DNA of 64,000 nt from Chloroflexota bacterium (GCA_016195815.1 JACPYX010000001.1:109955-173954), one strand, 5' to 3'. Shown: positions 27,076-36,794, numbered from the stretch's first letter. Notes: a model not told the origin generated them from the sequence alone. Made by a program: numbers and translations.

Positions 27076-28931
27076 GCGGCTCTCTGCGGCTCTTTCACTT
27101 TGTCAATGATGTCTGCGATCAGATCGAAGCGGCTGAACTGCGGCATAATGTAAATGCCCTGCGCCCACGGCTTGATCTGTTCGACCAATTCTACCGCGAT
27201 GCGCACGCCCTCCTGCGCGGCGCGCTCGCCCGCTTTTTCCATGCGCGCGATGATTTCATCGGGAATCGAAATGCCCGGCACTTCATGATTCAAAAAGTTG
27301 GCGTGCTTCAAACTGACCAGCGGCAGAACACCGACCAGCACCGGACGATTAAGCGGCCCATGTTTCAATTCATTTTTCGCCAAAAATCCTTCGCCGTCTT
27401 TGGCCTGATAAATGGGCTGGGTGATGAAGAAATCCGTTCCGGCCTTGACCTTGCGTTGAAGATTCTTCATCTCGTGATCCGCGTCGGGCGGACAAAGATT
27501 CAGCGCCGCGCCGACGAAGAAACTGGTCGGCTGCCCGATGCTCGTGCCGGAATGATCCACGCCGGCATTGAATCCCTGCTTGATGAGTTTGATCAAGCCG
27601 GATGGCACGAGGTCATAATTATCCGTCGCTTCGGGATAATCGCCGATGGCAGTCGGGTCGCCCATCACCACGAACACGTTGCGGATGCCGAGCGCGTGCG
27701 CCGCCAGCAGGTCGCCCTGCACTCGCAGCAGATTCCGGCCGCGGGTCGGGAAGTGAAGCGTGGTCTCCACGTTGACTTTGCGCTGCACCACGTCGCACAC
27801 CGCCCAGGCCGACATTCTCATGCGCGCCATCGGCGAGTCTGCCACGTTGATCACGTCCGCGCCGGCTTCGGTCAACAGCGAGGCGCCCGCCAGAAGTTTG
27901 TGAGTCGAAAGGCCGCGCGGCGGGTCCATCTCGACCGAGACTGCAAATTTGCCCGCCGCCAGTTTCTGCGCGAACTGCGTGGGCTGTTCCTGCGCGGTCT
28001 CGACGATTTCCTCGGCGGGCAGCATCGTGATGTGCATCGGGTTGATTTCCGGCGCGGTGTCGAGCGCCTTGCGCATGGCCGCGATGTGTTGAGGCGTTGT
28101 GCCGCAGCACCCGCCGACGATGCAGGCGCCCGCCTCGCGGAACGAAAGCGCGTAATCGCCAAAGTAATCCGGGTCAGCCGGATACATGATGCGCCCGCCG
28201 ACCTGTTCAGGCCAGCCCGCGTTCGGCTTGACCCAGAACTTTCCATCCGGCGCGGCATGACGCATCTGTTTCAAAATGCGAAGCAGCTGCGCCGGGCCGC
28301 CGGAGCAGTTGACGCCGAGGATGTCCGCGCCCGCATCGTGCAGAGTGCGCGCCACTTTCATCGGATCGTCGCCCAGCACGGTGCAGTCATCGCGCGTGAA
28401 CGTGACGGACGCGACCACTGGCAATTTGCAAGTTTGTTTCGCGGCCTTGATCGCCTCGCGGATTTCATGCAGATCGGTCATGGTTTCGATCACGATCAAA
28501 TCCGCGCCGGCCTCGCACAACGCGCGGATCTGTTCCGCGAACGCTTCGCGCGCCGCCTCGGGCTGGACGCGCCCGAACGGAGCGATGCGCACACCCAGCG
28601 GGCCAATATCGCCCGCGATCAACACGTTTTTAAAAGATGCGGCCACGCTGCGCTTCGCCAATTCCACACCCGCTTTGTTGATATCCGTGACTTTTTTATC
28701 GAGGCCGTGCTTGCCCAGTTTGAATCGATTCGCGCCGAAGGTGTTGGTCAACACCAATTGCGCGCCGGCTTCAATATATTCACGATGAACATCGGCAACC
28801 GCCGCAGGGTTGGTTAGATTCAACTCATCGAAACATTTGTCGAAACTCACGCCGCGGCTGTGAAGCATGGTGCCCATCGCGCCGTCGGCCAGGATCACTT
28901 CAAAATTGAGACGTTCGAGTAAATTGCTCAT
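27072..28931 (-). CDS. Bifunctional homocysteine S-methyltransferase / methylenetetrahydrofolate reductase
   Basis: 619 aa. N-terminal Hcy methyltransferase domain (ILADGAMGTMLHSRG, NTFGANRFKL, GVNCSGGP and GGCCGTTPQHI give the three zinc cysteines) joined to a C-terminal MetF-like FAD domain (VSVEMDPPRGLSTHK, LLRVQGDLLAAHALGIRNVFVVMGDPTAIGDYP). The fusion is known in Firmicutes (YitJ type). It reduces methylene-THF to methyl-THF and can transfer a methyl group to homocysteine. Partner gene metH lies on the same strand, so this genome has two homocysteine-methylating routes. Stop overlaps the start of the next gene by 4 bp. Confidence 0.93.
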   Translation of the reverse strand: MSNLLERLNFEVILADGAMGTMLHSRGVSFDKCFDELNLTNPAAVADVHREYIEAGAQLVLTNTFGANRFKLGKHGLDKKVTDINKAGVELAKRSVAASFKNVLIAGDIGPLGVRIAPFGRVQPEAAREAFAEQIRALCEAGADLIVIETMTDLHEIREAIKAAKQTCKLPVVASVTFTRDDCTVLGDDPMKVARTLHDAGADILGVNCSGGPAQLLRILKQMRHAAPDGKFWVKPNAGWPEQVGGRIMYPADPDYFGDYALSFREAGACIVGGCCGTTPQHIAAMRKALDTAPEINPMHITMLPAEEIVETAQEQPTQFAQKLAAGKFAVSVEMDPPRGLSTHKLLAGASLLTEAGADVINVADSPMARMRMSAWAVCDVVQRKVNVETTLHFPTRGRNLLRVQGDLLAAHALGIRNVFVVMGDPTAIGDYPEATDNYDLVPSGLIKLIKQGFNAGVDHSGTSIGQPTSFFVGAALNLCPPDADHEMKNLQRKVKAGTDFFITQPIYQAKDGEGFLAKNELKHGPLNRPVLVGVLPLVSLKHANFLNHEVPGISIPDEIIARMEKAGERAAQEGVRIAVELVEQIKPWAQGIYIMPQFSRFDLIADIIDKVKEPQRAA

Positions 28932-28941
28932 TGTTTCTCCA

Positions 28942-30735
28942 TCAGGGTTTCTTGATCACCGTTAAAAGTGAGCCATCACGCTCGATCGTGTAAACGATCG
29001 GCGCGTCGGGGTATGACTGCAAATCCAAGTTGTAGCGAGTCAGCGCAACCACATAATCATAACGGTCGGCGCGTTCGGCTTCATAGGTTGAATAAAGCTT
29101 CAAGTCCGGGCGCAGGTACAAGCCGAGCAAATGCGCCGGGCCTTCGGCCCAAATATTCGCGTTGGCGGGCGCGTTGGCGTTCAACCAATCCGCGGCTTCG
29201 CGGTACGAGATGCCCCAATAATCCAATTCAAATTTTCGGAACGCGCCCGCCTCACCGCCGATGAAGCGGTTGTAATAAATGTATTCATAAGGATGCAAGC
29301 GCGCGCCGTCAATGATGCCGGGCAGAACGACCAGAGCGATCAAAGCAATTTGCAGCACGGGGCGTTTGATTTTTTCAAACACGACTCCTGCCATCAGAAA
29401 CACCGGCGGCAGGATAAAAAATATCTGGCGGAAATTATCGTACAACGGCGAACGCGTGACGACGAATCCGGTCAGCGGCAGGATGAACCAGATCAGAGTC
29501 AGTGCGATCAGTTCCCGCTTCTCTCTGAACCGGATAATGGCCGCCGCCAAACCGGCCGCGAATAAAACCCAGACCGGTTCCGTTAATTGGATTCCCAGCA
29601 GGACAGGCAGATACGAAGCCGGCAATCCCGCGGATGAATAGTCCGCGCCGTTGAACAGCACTTGTCCCTGCCAGGGATACGCTGACATGACGCGCACACT
29701 CTGGATGAAATTGCCAATTGGATCGAGCCATAAATAAGGCCAGGTCAGATAGGTAACGAAGAGCGCGACGACCGCGTAGACAATCAACGCGGGAACGGCT
29801 TGCTTTCCTCGTTTGTGTAACGCGTAAAGCGTAACAATTAAAGCGGCGAAGGGTGCGAGCACGCGAATGGATGTGGCGACTCCAAAAAGAAGCGCGGGGA
29901 AGAGAATGGGGAATAGAGAATGGAGAATGGTTGGCGCGTATCGGCGATAGAGGAAAAATAAAATGAAAGAAGAAAGAAGAAAGAAGGCAGAGCGCGCCCA
30001 CAGAAAATAAACAAAATATTTCTGGATATAAATCTCAGGCTTGACCTTATCAATATCCGAGGCGATGGATGAAATGATATTCGTCTGCCCGGCGGCCGCG
30101 GCGCGCACCAGGCCCTCGATCCAGGCGCGGATGGCCGGGGTGGCGACGATGAGTCCGAAGACGGAAGCCAGCCACAGTGCGGTCAGAACGAGCAGAGTCC
30201 ACTTGAGGCGGGGGGAAAGGTCGTTCAGCGAAATCGGTTCGAGCGAATCAACAAATCTCAATCCAAATAATAAAGAAAGAAGAAAGAAGGAAAGAAAGGG
30301 AATATCTTTTGGACTGATAAAAGCATGGCCCCACAAAAGAGGCTGTGTCGCGAAAAGCAGGGTCGCGCCGATGGCCGGGATTTGTGAGAGCCAACGCTTG
30401 GCAAGCGCGTAAAAGGCCCAGAGGCCGATGAGATAAGTGAGGAAGTAAAGCCAATGACGAAGGTCGGAGAGACTCCACCGAAAAATGGGCTGAAGGATTT
30501 TTGCCCCCAGTTCAACAGCCATCACAAAGGCCGGGCCGTAGTTGTCGTAGGTGTTGCCGGTCAGTTCGATCTGCCCGGTGCGCGGCCAGGACGAATACGC
30601 AGCGAGGGCGCGGTCGGCGTATTTATAGAATTGCAATTCGTCCCACGATTCGCCATATTGGCGCGTGATGATGATGCCAAAGATGCTAACGACTAAAAAA
30701 ATGATAAGGAGAGAATGTTTCTTAAAAGCGGCCAT
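28942..30735 (-). CDS. Multi-pass membrane glycosyltransferase, GT39-type (copy A)
   Basis: 597 aa from ATG 30735; the track begins at TTG 30771 inside a repeat. The N-terminal helix is followed by the loop RQYGESWDELQFYKYADRAL, holding an acidic site of the GT-C type, then HAFISPKDIPFLSFFLLSL, and about a dozen helices. It shares this architecture with the neighbouring copy B (YGESLDE..., NPKDVPFMAFFL), so the two are paralogues. An in-frame repeat (CCATTCTCCATTCTC-type, translated PTILHSLFPILFP) lies near residue 280. Natural substrate unknown; lipid-linked sugars are usual for the fold. Confidence 0.85.
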   Translation of the reverse strand: MAAFKKHSLLIIFLVVSIFGIIITRQYGESWDELQFYKYADRALAAYSSWPRTGQIELTGNTYDNYGPAFVMAVELGAKILQPIFRWSLSDLRHWLYFLTYLIGLWAFYALAKRWLSQIPAIGATLLFATQPLLWGHAFISPKDIPFLSFFLLSLLFGLRFVDSLEPISLNDLSPRLKWTLLVLTALWLASVFGLIVATPAIRAWIEGLVRAAAAGQTNIISSIASDIDKVKPEIYIQKYFVYFLWARSAFFLLSSFILFFLYRRYAPTILHSLFPILFPALLFGVATSIRVLAPFAALIVTLYALHKRGKQAVPALIVYAVVALFVTYLTWPYLWLDPIGNFIQSVRVMSAYPWQGQVLFNGADYSSAGLPASYLPVLLGIQLTEPVWVLFAAGLAAAIIRFREKRELIALTLIWFILPLTGFVVTRSPLYDNFRQIFFILPPVFLMAGVVFEKIKRPVLQIALIALVVLPGIIDGARLHPYEYIYYNRFIGGEAGAFRKFELDYWGISYREAADWLNANAPANANIWAEGPAHLLGLYLRPDLKLYSTYEAERADRYDYVVALTRYNLDLQSYPDAPIVYTIERDGSLLTVIKKP

Positions 30736-30748
30736 AGGTTTTTTTCCG

Positions 30749-30790
30749 CCAATCTTCGCGAATTTACGCAAATCAATTCGCGAAGATTGG
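30749..30790. repeat. Perfect 16-bp inverted repeat upstream of glycosyltransferase copy A
   Basis: CCAATCTTCGCGAATT, a 10-nt spacer and the exact reverse complement. It separates the metH 3' remnant from copy A and can form a strong hairpin on either strand; it resembles the CGCGAATTTACGC-type repeats. Confidence 0.85.
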
Positions 30791-30804
30791 CGTTAACTCA
30801 CAGA

Positions 30805-30910
30805 TCATTTCATCAATTGTTCCACGCGGCTTTCACCGACGCTGTAATATTTGGCATCTTTGTGATGGACGATGATCGCGGCGGTGGATTGTTTAGGGAT
30901 CGGTTGATAT
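30805..30910 (-). pseudogene. Duplicated 3' end of metH (remnant)
   Basis: The minus strand codes for YQPIPKQSTAAIIVHHKDAK followed by a YYSVGESRVEQLMK-type end and a TGA. This is the C-terminus of MetH (IPEQSTAAIIVHHKDAK...) in full. A 58-bp block at 30836-30893 is identical to metH 33054-33111, while the last 30 bases before the stop differ only at the DNA level. There is no start and no upstream metH homology. It marks one border of the segment that holds glycosyltransferase copy B. Confidence 0.9.
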
Positions 30911-31055
30911 ATGTTGATAGCCTTGTTCCAATGTGAGAGCAATCTTTCGTCACTAAGCACCTGCGTTCAGACTAAAAGCAAGCAAAACTGGAATAGAAAA
31001 GTGTTTAAATCGCACAAGCTTCTTCGTGATCATTTGATACTCGGAGGTATCATCT

Positions 31056-33008
31056 TCAGCGTCCCTGCTTAACTAAGATAAATATATTGCTATCGCGCTC
31101 TACTGTAAAAACGGTTGGCCATTCCGTAAATTGTTTTGTATCTCGGTCGCCCCGCGTGCTAATCACCGCATAGTCATATTCTGTATCAGCATCAAAGCGC
31201 GGTTTGTTGCGTGGATCTATGATTAGATCGGGGCGGGCATAGCGTACTACCATGTCCACGGTGTTTCCGGCAGTGTAAATGATCACATGGGCGTTTTCAG
31301 GCGCGACGCGGTTAATATACTCGATCGCTTCCCGAGAGGATGTAGCCAGATAATCTGATTCGAATCGGCGATAAGCACCCTGTAGCCCGCCAGCGAAGGA
31401 GTTGTAATATACGTACTGATAGGGATGTAAGTGAATGATGGGGTAAATGCCTGCCAGAAGAAATAATGCAGTGACGGGCAATTGCAGATACCATCTGCCA
31501 AGTTTTTGCCACAGTTTCTGCACTGCCAAGCCGGCGAGCAAAAATAAAGGTGGAACGATGAAAAGAATCTGTCTGATATTATCGTAAAGAGACGGTCGAA
31601 GAATTGCAAAGGCGGCGAAAGGCAGTGCGCCCCAGAGCAGCACAATTGCAGAAAAATCGAAATCCGCCTGCCTCTTCCAAAGTTGAAAGCTAAACAGCCC
31701 TAGGCCGAAGATAAATAATAACACGACTGGCTCTGTAAATTGAATTCCAAATAGCAGAGGGACGTAGTTCCAAGGCAATTGATCAGAGGTGTAATAATTG
31801 CCGTTGAAAAGAACCTTTCCGTCCCAGGGGAAATTGGACATGATCATCAAACTGGTTCTGAAGCGGCCGACTGGATCAGGCCAAAGGTAAGGCCAAGTCA
31901 GGTATATTGCCAGGGCCGCAATCACAATGTATGCCAAAAGCGCTGGCAAAGCGTCCTGTTTAGCTCGGTTAAAAATAAGGATTCCAACGATTAATCCGGC
32001 AAATGGACCCAAGATACGAATGGAGGCTGTTAGGCCCAAAAGAATGCCTGAAAAGAGAATGGCTGGATTTCCCAAGTAGCCAAGTAAGTTCTTGGCAAAT
32101 CGGGGAAATACTCCGAGCTTTGAGTGAAAAAGCAAATTTTCAAACATTCTCCGGAGATGCCGCAGAGTGAAAAGAATAACCACAATTTCCAGAATCGTAG
32201 CTACTAGGTTCAACGCCTTTCGAACATAGGATTCTGCATAGAGTAGAGTATCCCCCTGCACAAAAAATGAAAATAGCTTGCCAAGTCCATTTCCTATATT
32301 AGATGGCTGGAGTAGTACAGTCACCCAACTCGAAATAAATCCTACGAACCAGAACCTGCTTATAAAAAGTGCGATTGGCAGAGCAATCATGCAAACAAGC
32401 AACCAAACTGCTATGCTACGGTCGGTTGATTTAGAGTTCATCCATACTTGTTTAATTTCCGCCCATTTTGAAAAGCTCCAAGGTGTGACTGTTGGAAATA
32501 GTCGGTCGCGCATTTGTAGTCCAACGAGTACGCTGATCAAAAAGAACGCCATAAAAGGGACGTCTTTTGGATTGATAAAAGCCTGTCCCCATAGTAGAGG
32601 CTGAAATAGAAATAGCAAAGATGTGATTAGAGCGGCAGGTGTGCTGAACCAGCGTCTGGCCAACAGGTATAGACTGATAGTAGACACATCAAAGGAGAGG
32701 AAAGATGCGAGATGCCATGTATCTGCTCCGGCTGCATTACCTGTGACTGCATTCCAAAGACGCACAAAGAGATTAGCTGTCATCAAAAAGGCCGGACCGT
32801 AATATCGATAGTTGCCTTTTCCAAGATCAGGAGCAAGATTTCCCATCATGAGATCATGATAGGCCCTCAACGAGAAATCGGAGTAAGAGCGAAGAGGGCT
32901 TTCATCTAGGCTCTCGCCATAATCACGATATGTTAAGATGCCAATCATTAGTATAGTTATAGCTAGAAGAGTGGTTGTGACTCGAACACCGATTTTTATG
33001 TTTTGCAT
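31056..33008 (-). CDS. Multi-pass membrane glycosyltransferase, GT39-type (copy B, probably imported)
   Basis: 650 aa from ATG 33008 (CAGGAG 6-7 nt upstream). Same architecture as copy A: an early RDYGESLDE acidic loop, QAFINPKDVPFMAFF, many hydrophobic helices and a C-terminal soluble part. Base use is clearly different from the neighbourhood, richer in A/T at third positions and lacking the GCGC/CGCG-rich codons of copy A. It lies exactly between intact metH and the displaced metH 3' end, which suggests arrival by homologous recombination or duplication at metH. Enzymatic target unknown. Confidence 0.85.
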   Translation of the reverse strand: MQNIKIGVRVTTTLLAITILMIGILTYRDYGESLDESPLRSYSDFSLRAYHDLMMGNLAPDLGKGNYRYYGPAFLMTANLFVRLWNAVTGNAAGADTWHLASFLSFDVSTISLYLLARRWFSTPAALITSLLFLFQPLLWGQAFINPKDVPFMAFFLISVLVGLQMRDRLFPTVTPWSFSKWAEIKQVWMNSKSTDRSIAVWLLVCMIALPIALFISRFWFVGFISSWVTVLLQPSNIGNGLGKLFSFFVQGDTLLYAESYVRKALNLVATILEIVVILFTLRHLRRMFENLLFHSKLGVFPRFAKNLLGYLGNPAILFSGILLGLTASIRILGPFAGLIVGILIFNRAKQDALPALLAYIVIAALAIYLTWPYLWPDPVGRFRTSLMIMSNFPWDGKVLFNGNYYTSDQLPWNYVPLLFGIQFTEPVVLLFIFGLGLFSFQLWKRQADFDFSAIVLLWGALPFAAFAILRPSLYDNIRQILFIVPPLFLLAGLAVQKLWQKLGRWYLQLPVTALFLLAGIYPIIHLHPYQYVYYNSFAGGLQGAYRRFESDYLATSSREAIEYINRVAPENAHVIIYTAGNTVDMVVRYARPDLIIDPRNKPRFDADTEYDYAVISTRGDRDTKQFTEWPTVFTVERDSNIFILVKQGR

Positions 33009-33022
33009 CAAGATCTCCTGCT

Positions 33023-36000
33023 CTACTTCATCAACTGCTCAACTCTCGACTCGCCGACGCTGTAATATTTGGCATCTTTGTGATGGACGATGATCGCGGC
33101 GGTGGATTGTTCGGGAATCAGTTGATATGCGGCGGAGAGAGTCATGCCGAGTTCTTTTTCGACAGGAAGTAACTCAAAGACTTTTTTATGGTCTTCGAGT
33201 TCGGGAATGGCGGGATAGCCCCAAGAATAACGTTTACCCTGATTCTCGGCAATGCCCAATTCGCGGCGGATATGTTCGTGCAAATAATTAGCGGTCGCTT
33301 CCGCGGTCTGGACGGCGAGTCCGTGTGTGAAGTAGCCTTCGGAGTAATCGCCTGCAGCCTGGAGTTTATCGAAGCGTTCAGTGGCTTCGAGTCCAACAGT
33401 GACAACCTGGAATGCGACCACATCCATTTTGCCGGATTCGACCGAAGCGAAGTAATCGGACAGTGCCAGGTGGTCATCGTAAGGCTGGCGCGGAAAAGAA
33501 AAACGGATCTTTTCCAACGGACTTTGCAACGGATTCGCGGATGAAACGGATGCCGGATCGTAGACGATCAATTCATCGCCATCCGATTGGCACGGGAAGA
33601 ATCCATAGACAGCCTGCGGCTTGAGCCACTTGTCACGCAACGCGTCCTTCGTCATCTTCTGCAGACGCGCGTCAAACTCTTTCTTCAACTTGTCCCATTC
33701 CGAACCGTGCGAATTTTTTGCGCCCCACGAGAGACGATATAACTCATTGATGTTGAGGTGTTTGAGCACCATTTCGAGCGGCATATCTTTGACGACGCGC
33801 GCGCCCCACTTGATTGGATGCGTGATCGGCTCAGGCTGGACCGTGGAGCGGGTCGCCGTTGTTTTGCGGTGTTCCGGCGTTTGGGAGGCGCGGCCCATTT
33901 CCAAGTCCGCTTCGCGGCGGACGCGGGCGAGCAGTTCTTTGCGTTTCTCAGGGACGATGAGTTGGTCCATCGTTTCGAGTCCCTCGAACGCGTCCTTGCA
34001 ATAAAAGACTCCGGGTTCGTGGGCATTGCCATCTTCCGCAAAAAGTATGCGGCGTCCAAAGCGGCGATTGATCGCCGCGCCGCCGACGAGCACGGGAAAT
34101 TTCAATTTGCGGCGATGCAGTTCATTGATGATGAGCGGCATTTGCTTTGAGGTGCTTACCAGCAGCGCGGATAATCCAATCGCGGTGGCATTCGCTTCAA
34201 CGGCTTTAGTGATGATGGTTTCCGCAGGAACCTGCTTGCCGAGGTCAATCACGGTATAGCCGTTATTGGCGAGAATCGTTTTGACAAGATTCTTGCCGAT
34301 GTCATGCACGTCGCCATAGACAGTGGCAATGACGACTGTGCCTTTGGTGACTCCTTCAACTTTCTCAAGATAATTTTCAAGATGGGCGACAGTCTTCTTC
34401 ATCACTTCGGCGGACTGCAACACGAAGGGCAAAATCAATTCGCCCGCGCCGAATTTGTCGCCGACTTCCTTCATGGCGGGGAGGAGGACGTTGTTGAGAG
34501 TGTGGACAGCTATCTCATGTTGTGCAGAGTGTGATGCATTGGGCGTGCGATTAATGATCTCGTCAATATCTGCTTCGACGCCTTCCTTGTGGCGATGGAC
34601 GATCTTCCAGTGCAGGCGTTGTTCGGGAGTCATGCCTTCGGTGGGATCAACCAGAGTTGACTCGGCGGTGGGTGTGACATTTTCAAAATGTTCAATGAAG
34701 CGTTGTAAGGCATCTGCGCGACGATTAAAGATTAAGTCTTCGCAGAGTTCTTTTTCTTCGGCAGGGATGTCTGCATAGGCGGTGACATGCGCCGGATTCA
34801 CAATTGCCATATCCAAACCGGCCTGTACGCAGTGATACAACATGATCGAGTTCAAAGCCGGGCGGGCTTGCGGCGCAAATCCAAAGGAAAGATTGCTCAC
34901 ACCGAGGGACGCCATCACACCCGGCAGGTTTTGTTTGATGAGGCGAATGCCTTCGATGGTTTCGATGGCGGAGTTGACAAATTCCTGATCGCCAGTTGCC
35001 AGCGTAAACGTCAGCGCGTCGTAGACCAGATCTTCGGGCTTGAGTCCATGTTCGTTGACGGCGATGTCGTAGATGCGTTTGGCGACTTCGAGTTTTTTCT
35101 CACGAGTCTTTGCCATGCCGTTTTCGTCAATGGTCAACACGATGACGGCGGCGTTGTGTTCTTTTGCCAATGCAAAAACTTTATCGGCTTTGGTACGTCC
35201 TGCTTCGAGATGCGTTGAGTTGATCAAACATCGTCCAGGCGCGGTTTTGAGGGCGACTTCGAGAACATCGAGTTCGGTGGTGTCAATGACCAATGGAACA
35301 TCCACGCCCATTTCAAGTTTCTTGACAACCTTGCGCATGAGTTCCACTTCATCGGGGCGTTCGGTGACGGCGCAGGAAATGTCGAGCGCGTGCGCGCCGC
35401 CGTCCACTTGTTCGCGCGCCAGTTCAAGAATGCCATCATAATCTTCCTCGAGCAACATTTTCTTGAATTTGCGCGAGCCTTGCGCGTTGCAGCGTTCGCC
35501 GAGCAGGGTTGGCGGAGGATCCTGCCGCATGTCCAAGGCTGACATGGCGGAAGCAAGCTGAGGCGTGGAGTGAAGCGGGCGTTTCGTCGCAGGACGCGCA
35601 TCCAATTTTTGAATCAAGAGTCGCAGGTGTTCGGGAGTCGTCCCACAACATCCGCCGACGATTGAGATGTTGTGTTTGGTGACAAATTCATAAAGATCAT
35701 TCGCAAACGGCTCGGGTTCAAGCGGATAGACGGCTTGTCCATCAACGTTCAATGGAAGTCCCGCGTTGGGGATGCACGAAACAGGGAGCGTGGAATTTTC
35801 GCCGAGGATGCGGATGGGCTCGCGCATGTGCTCGGGGCCGGTGGAACAGTTGAGGCCGATGACATCAATGCCCATGCCTTCGAGAATGGCAAGCGCGGCG
35901 CTGACGTCGGTGCCAAGCAACATGCGGCCGGTCGTATCGAGCGTGACCTGAGCCTGGATCGGCAAATAGATTTGAGTCTCGTCGAAGGCTTTGTGAATGC

Positions 36001-36604
36001 CGGTGATGGCGGCTTTGACTTCGAGAATATCCTGCGATGTTTCGATGAGCAGCACGTCCACGCCGCCGCGCATCAGACCGATGGCCTGTTCGCGAAAAAC
36101 GTCGGCGAGTTCATCGAAGCTGACGTTGGAGAGTTCGGGATCGTTTGCGGATGGAAGTTTGCCCGAGGGGCCGATTGAACCTGCGACAAAGCGAGGGTGC
36201 GATATTCGGGATTCGATATTCGAGATTCGAGAATGGTTATTCGGGCTTCGAGTATCGAGTATCGAATATTCGTCAGCCAGTCTTCTAGCCAATCTTGCGG
36301 CAGTCTCATTGATCTCGAGCACTCGGTCTTGCAGACCATATTCCTTCATTGTGATGCGGTTCGAGCGGAAGGTGTTCGTCTCGATCACGTCCACGCCGAC
36401 CTCGAGGAAGGAGCGATGGACTTTTTCCACGGCTTCAGGATACGAGATAACGAGGAAGTCGTTGCATCCGTTGTATTGTTCGCCGCCAAAATGTTCGGCG
36501 GTAAGATGTTGGTTTTGCAGGCTGGTTCCCATCGCGCCGTCAAAGACGAGGACTTTCTGTTCGAGGGCGTCGAGGTATTTTCTGTTTGTATATTTTCGAT
36601 TCAT
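33023..36604 (-). CDS. metH: Cobalamin-dependent methionine synthase
   Basis: 1193 aa from ATG 36604 (TAGGAG 5 nt upstream; the track start at 36622 adds six residues). Domain order: homocysteine-binding barrel (FDGAMGTSLQ, ETNTFRSN, GLNCSTGP, GGCCGTTPEHL), pterin-binding domain (ERCNAQGSRKFKK, CAVTERPDE), cobalamin-binding cap and B12 domain with GDVHDIGKNLV (about residue 763), and activation domain (YSWGYPAIPE). It methylates homocysteine with methyl-THF. Residues about 105-140 (EYSILDTRSPNNHSRISNIE) are translated intergenic repeats. Regulated by the upstream SAM-I riboswitch. Confidence 0.96.
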   Translation of the reverse strand: MNRKYTNRKYLDALEQKVLVFDGAMGTSLQNQHLTAEHFGGEQYNGCNDFLVISYPEAVEKVHRSFLEVGVDVIETNTFRSNRITMKEYGLQDRVLEINETAARLARRLADEYSILDTRSPNNHSRISNIESRISHPRFVAGSIGPSGKLPSANDPELSNVSFDELADVFREQAIGLMRGGVDVLLIETSQDILEVKAAITGIHKAFDETQIYLPIQAQVTLDTTGRMLLGTDVSAALAILEGMGIDVIGLNCSTGPEHMREPIRILGENSTLPVSCIPNAGLPLNVDGQAVYPLEPEPFANDLYEFVTKHNISIVGGCCGTTPEHLRLLIQKLDARPATKRPLHSTPQLASAMSALDMRQDPPPTLLGERCNAQGSRKFKKMLLEEDYDGILELAREQVDGGAHALDISCAVTERPDEVELMRKVVKKLEMGVDVPLVIDTTELDVLEVALKTAPGRCLINSTHLEAGRTKADKVFALAKEHNAAVIVLTIDENGMAKTREKKLEVAKRIYDIAVNEHGLKPEDLVYDALTFTLATGDQEFVNSAIETIEGIRLIKQNLPGVMASLGVSNLSFGFAPQARPALNSIMLYHCVQAGLDMAIVNPAHVTAYADIPAEEKELCEDLIFNRRADALQRFIEHFENVTPTAESTLVDPTEGMTPEQRLHWKIVHRHKEGVEADIDEIINRTPNASHSAQHEIAVHTLNNVLLPAMKEVGDKFGAGELILPFVLQSAEVMKKTVAHLENYLEKVEGVTKGTVVIATVYGDVHDIGKNLVKTILANNGYTVIDLGKQVPAETIITKAVEANATAIGLSALLVSTSKQMPLIINELHRRKLKFPVLVGGAAINRRFGRRILFAEDGNAHEPGVFYCKDAFEGLETMDQLIVPEKRKELLARVRREADLEMGRASQTPEHRKTTATRSTVQPEPITHPIKWGARVVKDMPLEMVLKHLNINELYRLSWGAKNSHGSEWDKLKKEFDARLQKMTKDALRDKWLKPQAVYGFFPCQSDGDELIVYDPASVSSANPLQSPLEKIRFSFPRQPYDDHLALSDYFASVESGKMDVVAFQVVTVGLEATERFDKLQAAGDYSEGYFTHGLAVQTAEATANYLHEHIRRELGIAENQGKRYSWGYPAIPELEDHKKVFELLPVEKELGMTLSAAYQLIPEQSTAAIIVHHKDAKYYSVGESRVEQLMK
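36185..36290 (-). repeat. ATTCGATA-type repeat translated in frame in metH
   Basis: Alternating units of TATTCGATACTCGATACTCG and GAATCTCGAATATCGAATC within metH encode EYSILDTR...ISNIESRIS, between the conserved ARRLADE and FVAGSIGPSG segments. The same units occur non-coding upstream of pheS and leuD. Confidence 0.75.
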
Positions 36605-36654
36605 ATTGCTCCTACATTTCATTTACCAGAGATGACAGAGATTCGATGAGCAAC

Positions 36655-36794
36655 AAAAACGCCTCTCACATGAGAGGCGACATTATTATAAAGCCATCTC
36701 TCATCTCCCAGACGAATGTCTGCCGAAATTGGCACCGCTTGAACGGTTGCCGAGGCTTCAAAGGGTCGGTCCCTCAGCCTCTCTGGATGAGTAC
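36655..36794 (-). promoter_or_regulatory. SAM-I (S-box) riboswitch of metH
   Basis: The minus strand reads CTCATCCAGAGAGGCTGAGGG, ACCGACCCTTTGAAGCC and TCGGCAACC, the highly conserved S-box core (P1/P2 with kink-turn, GAAGCC...GGCAACC). It ends in a terminator hairpin CGCCTCTCATGTGAGAGGCG followed by TTTTTGTT at 36655-36680. SAM binding should stop transcription before metH. Confidence 0.95.

Noticed and set aside
26910-28817. 635-aa plus-strand ORF
   Set aside because: Antisense to the Hcy methyltransferase/MTHFR fusion; rich in His, Arg and Asp without domains, an effect of high GC.
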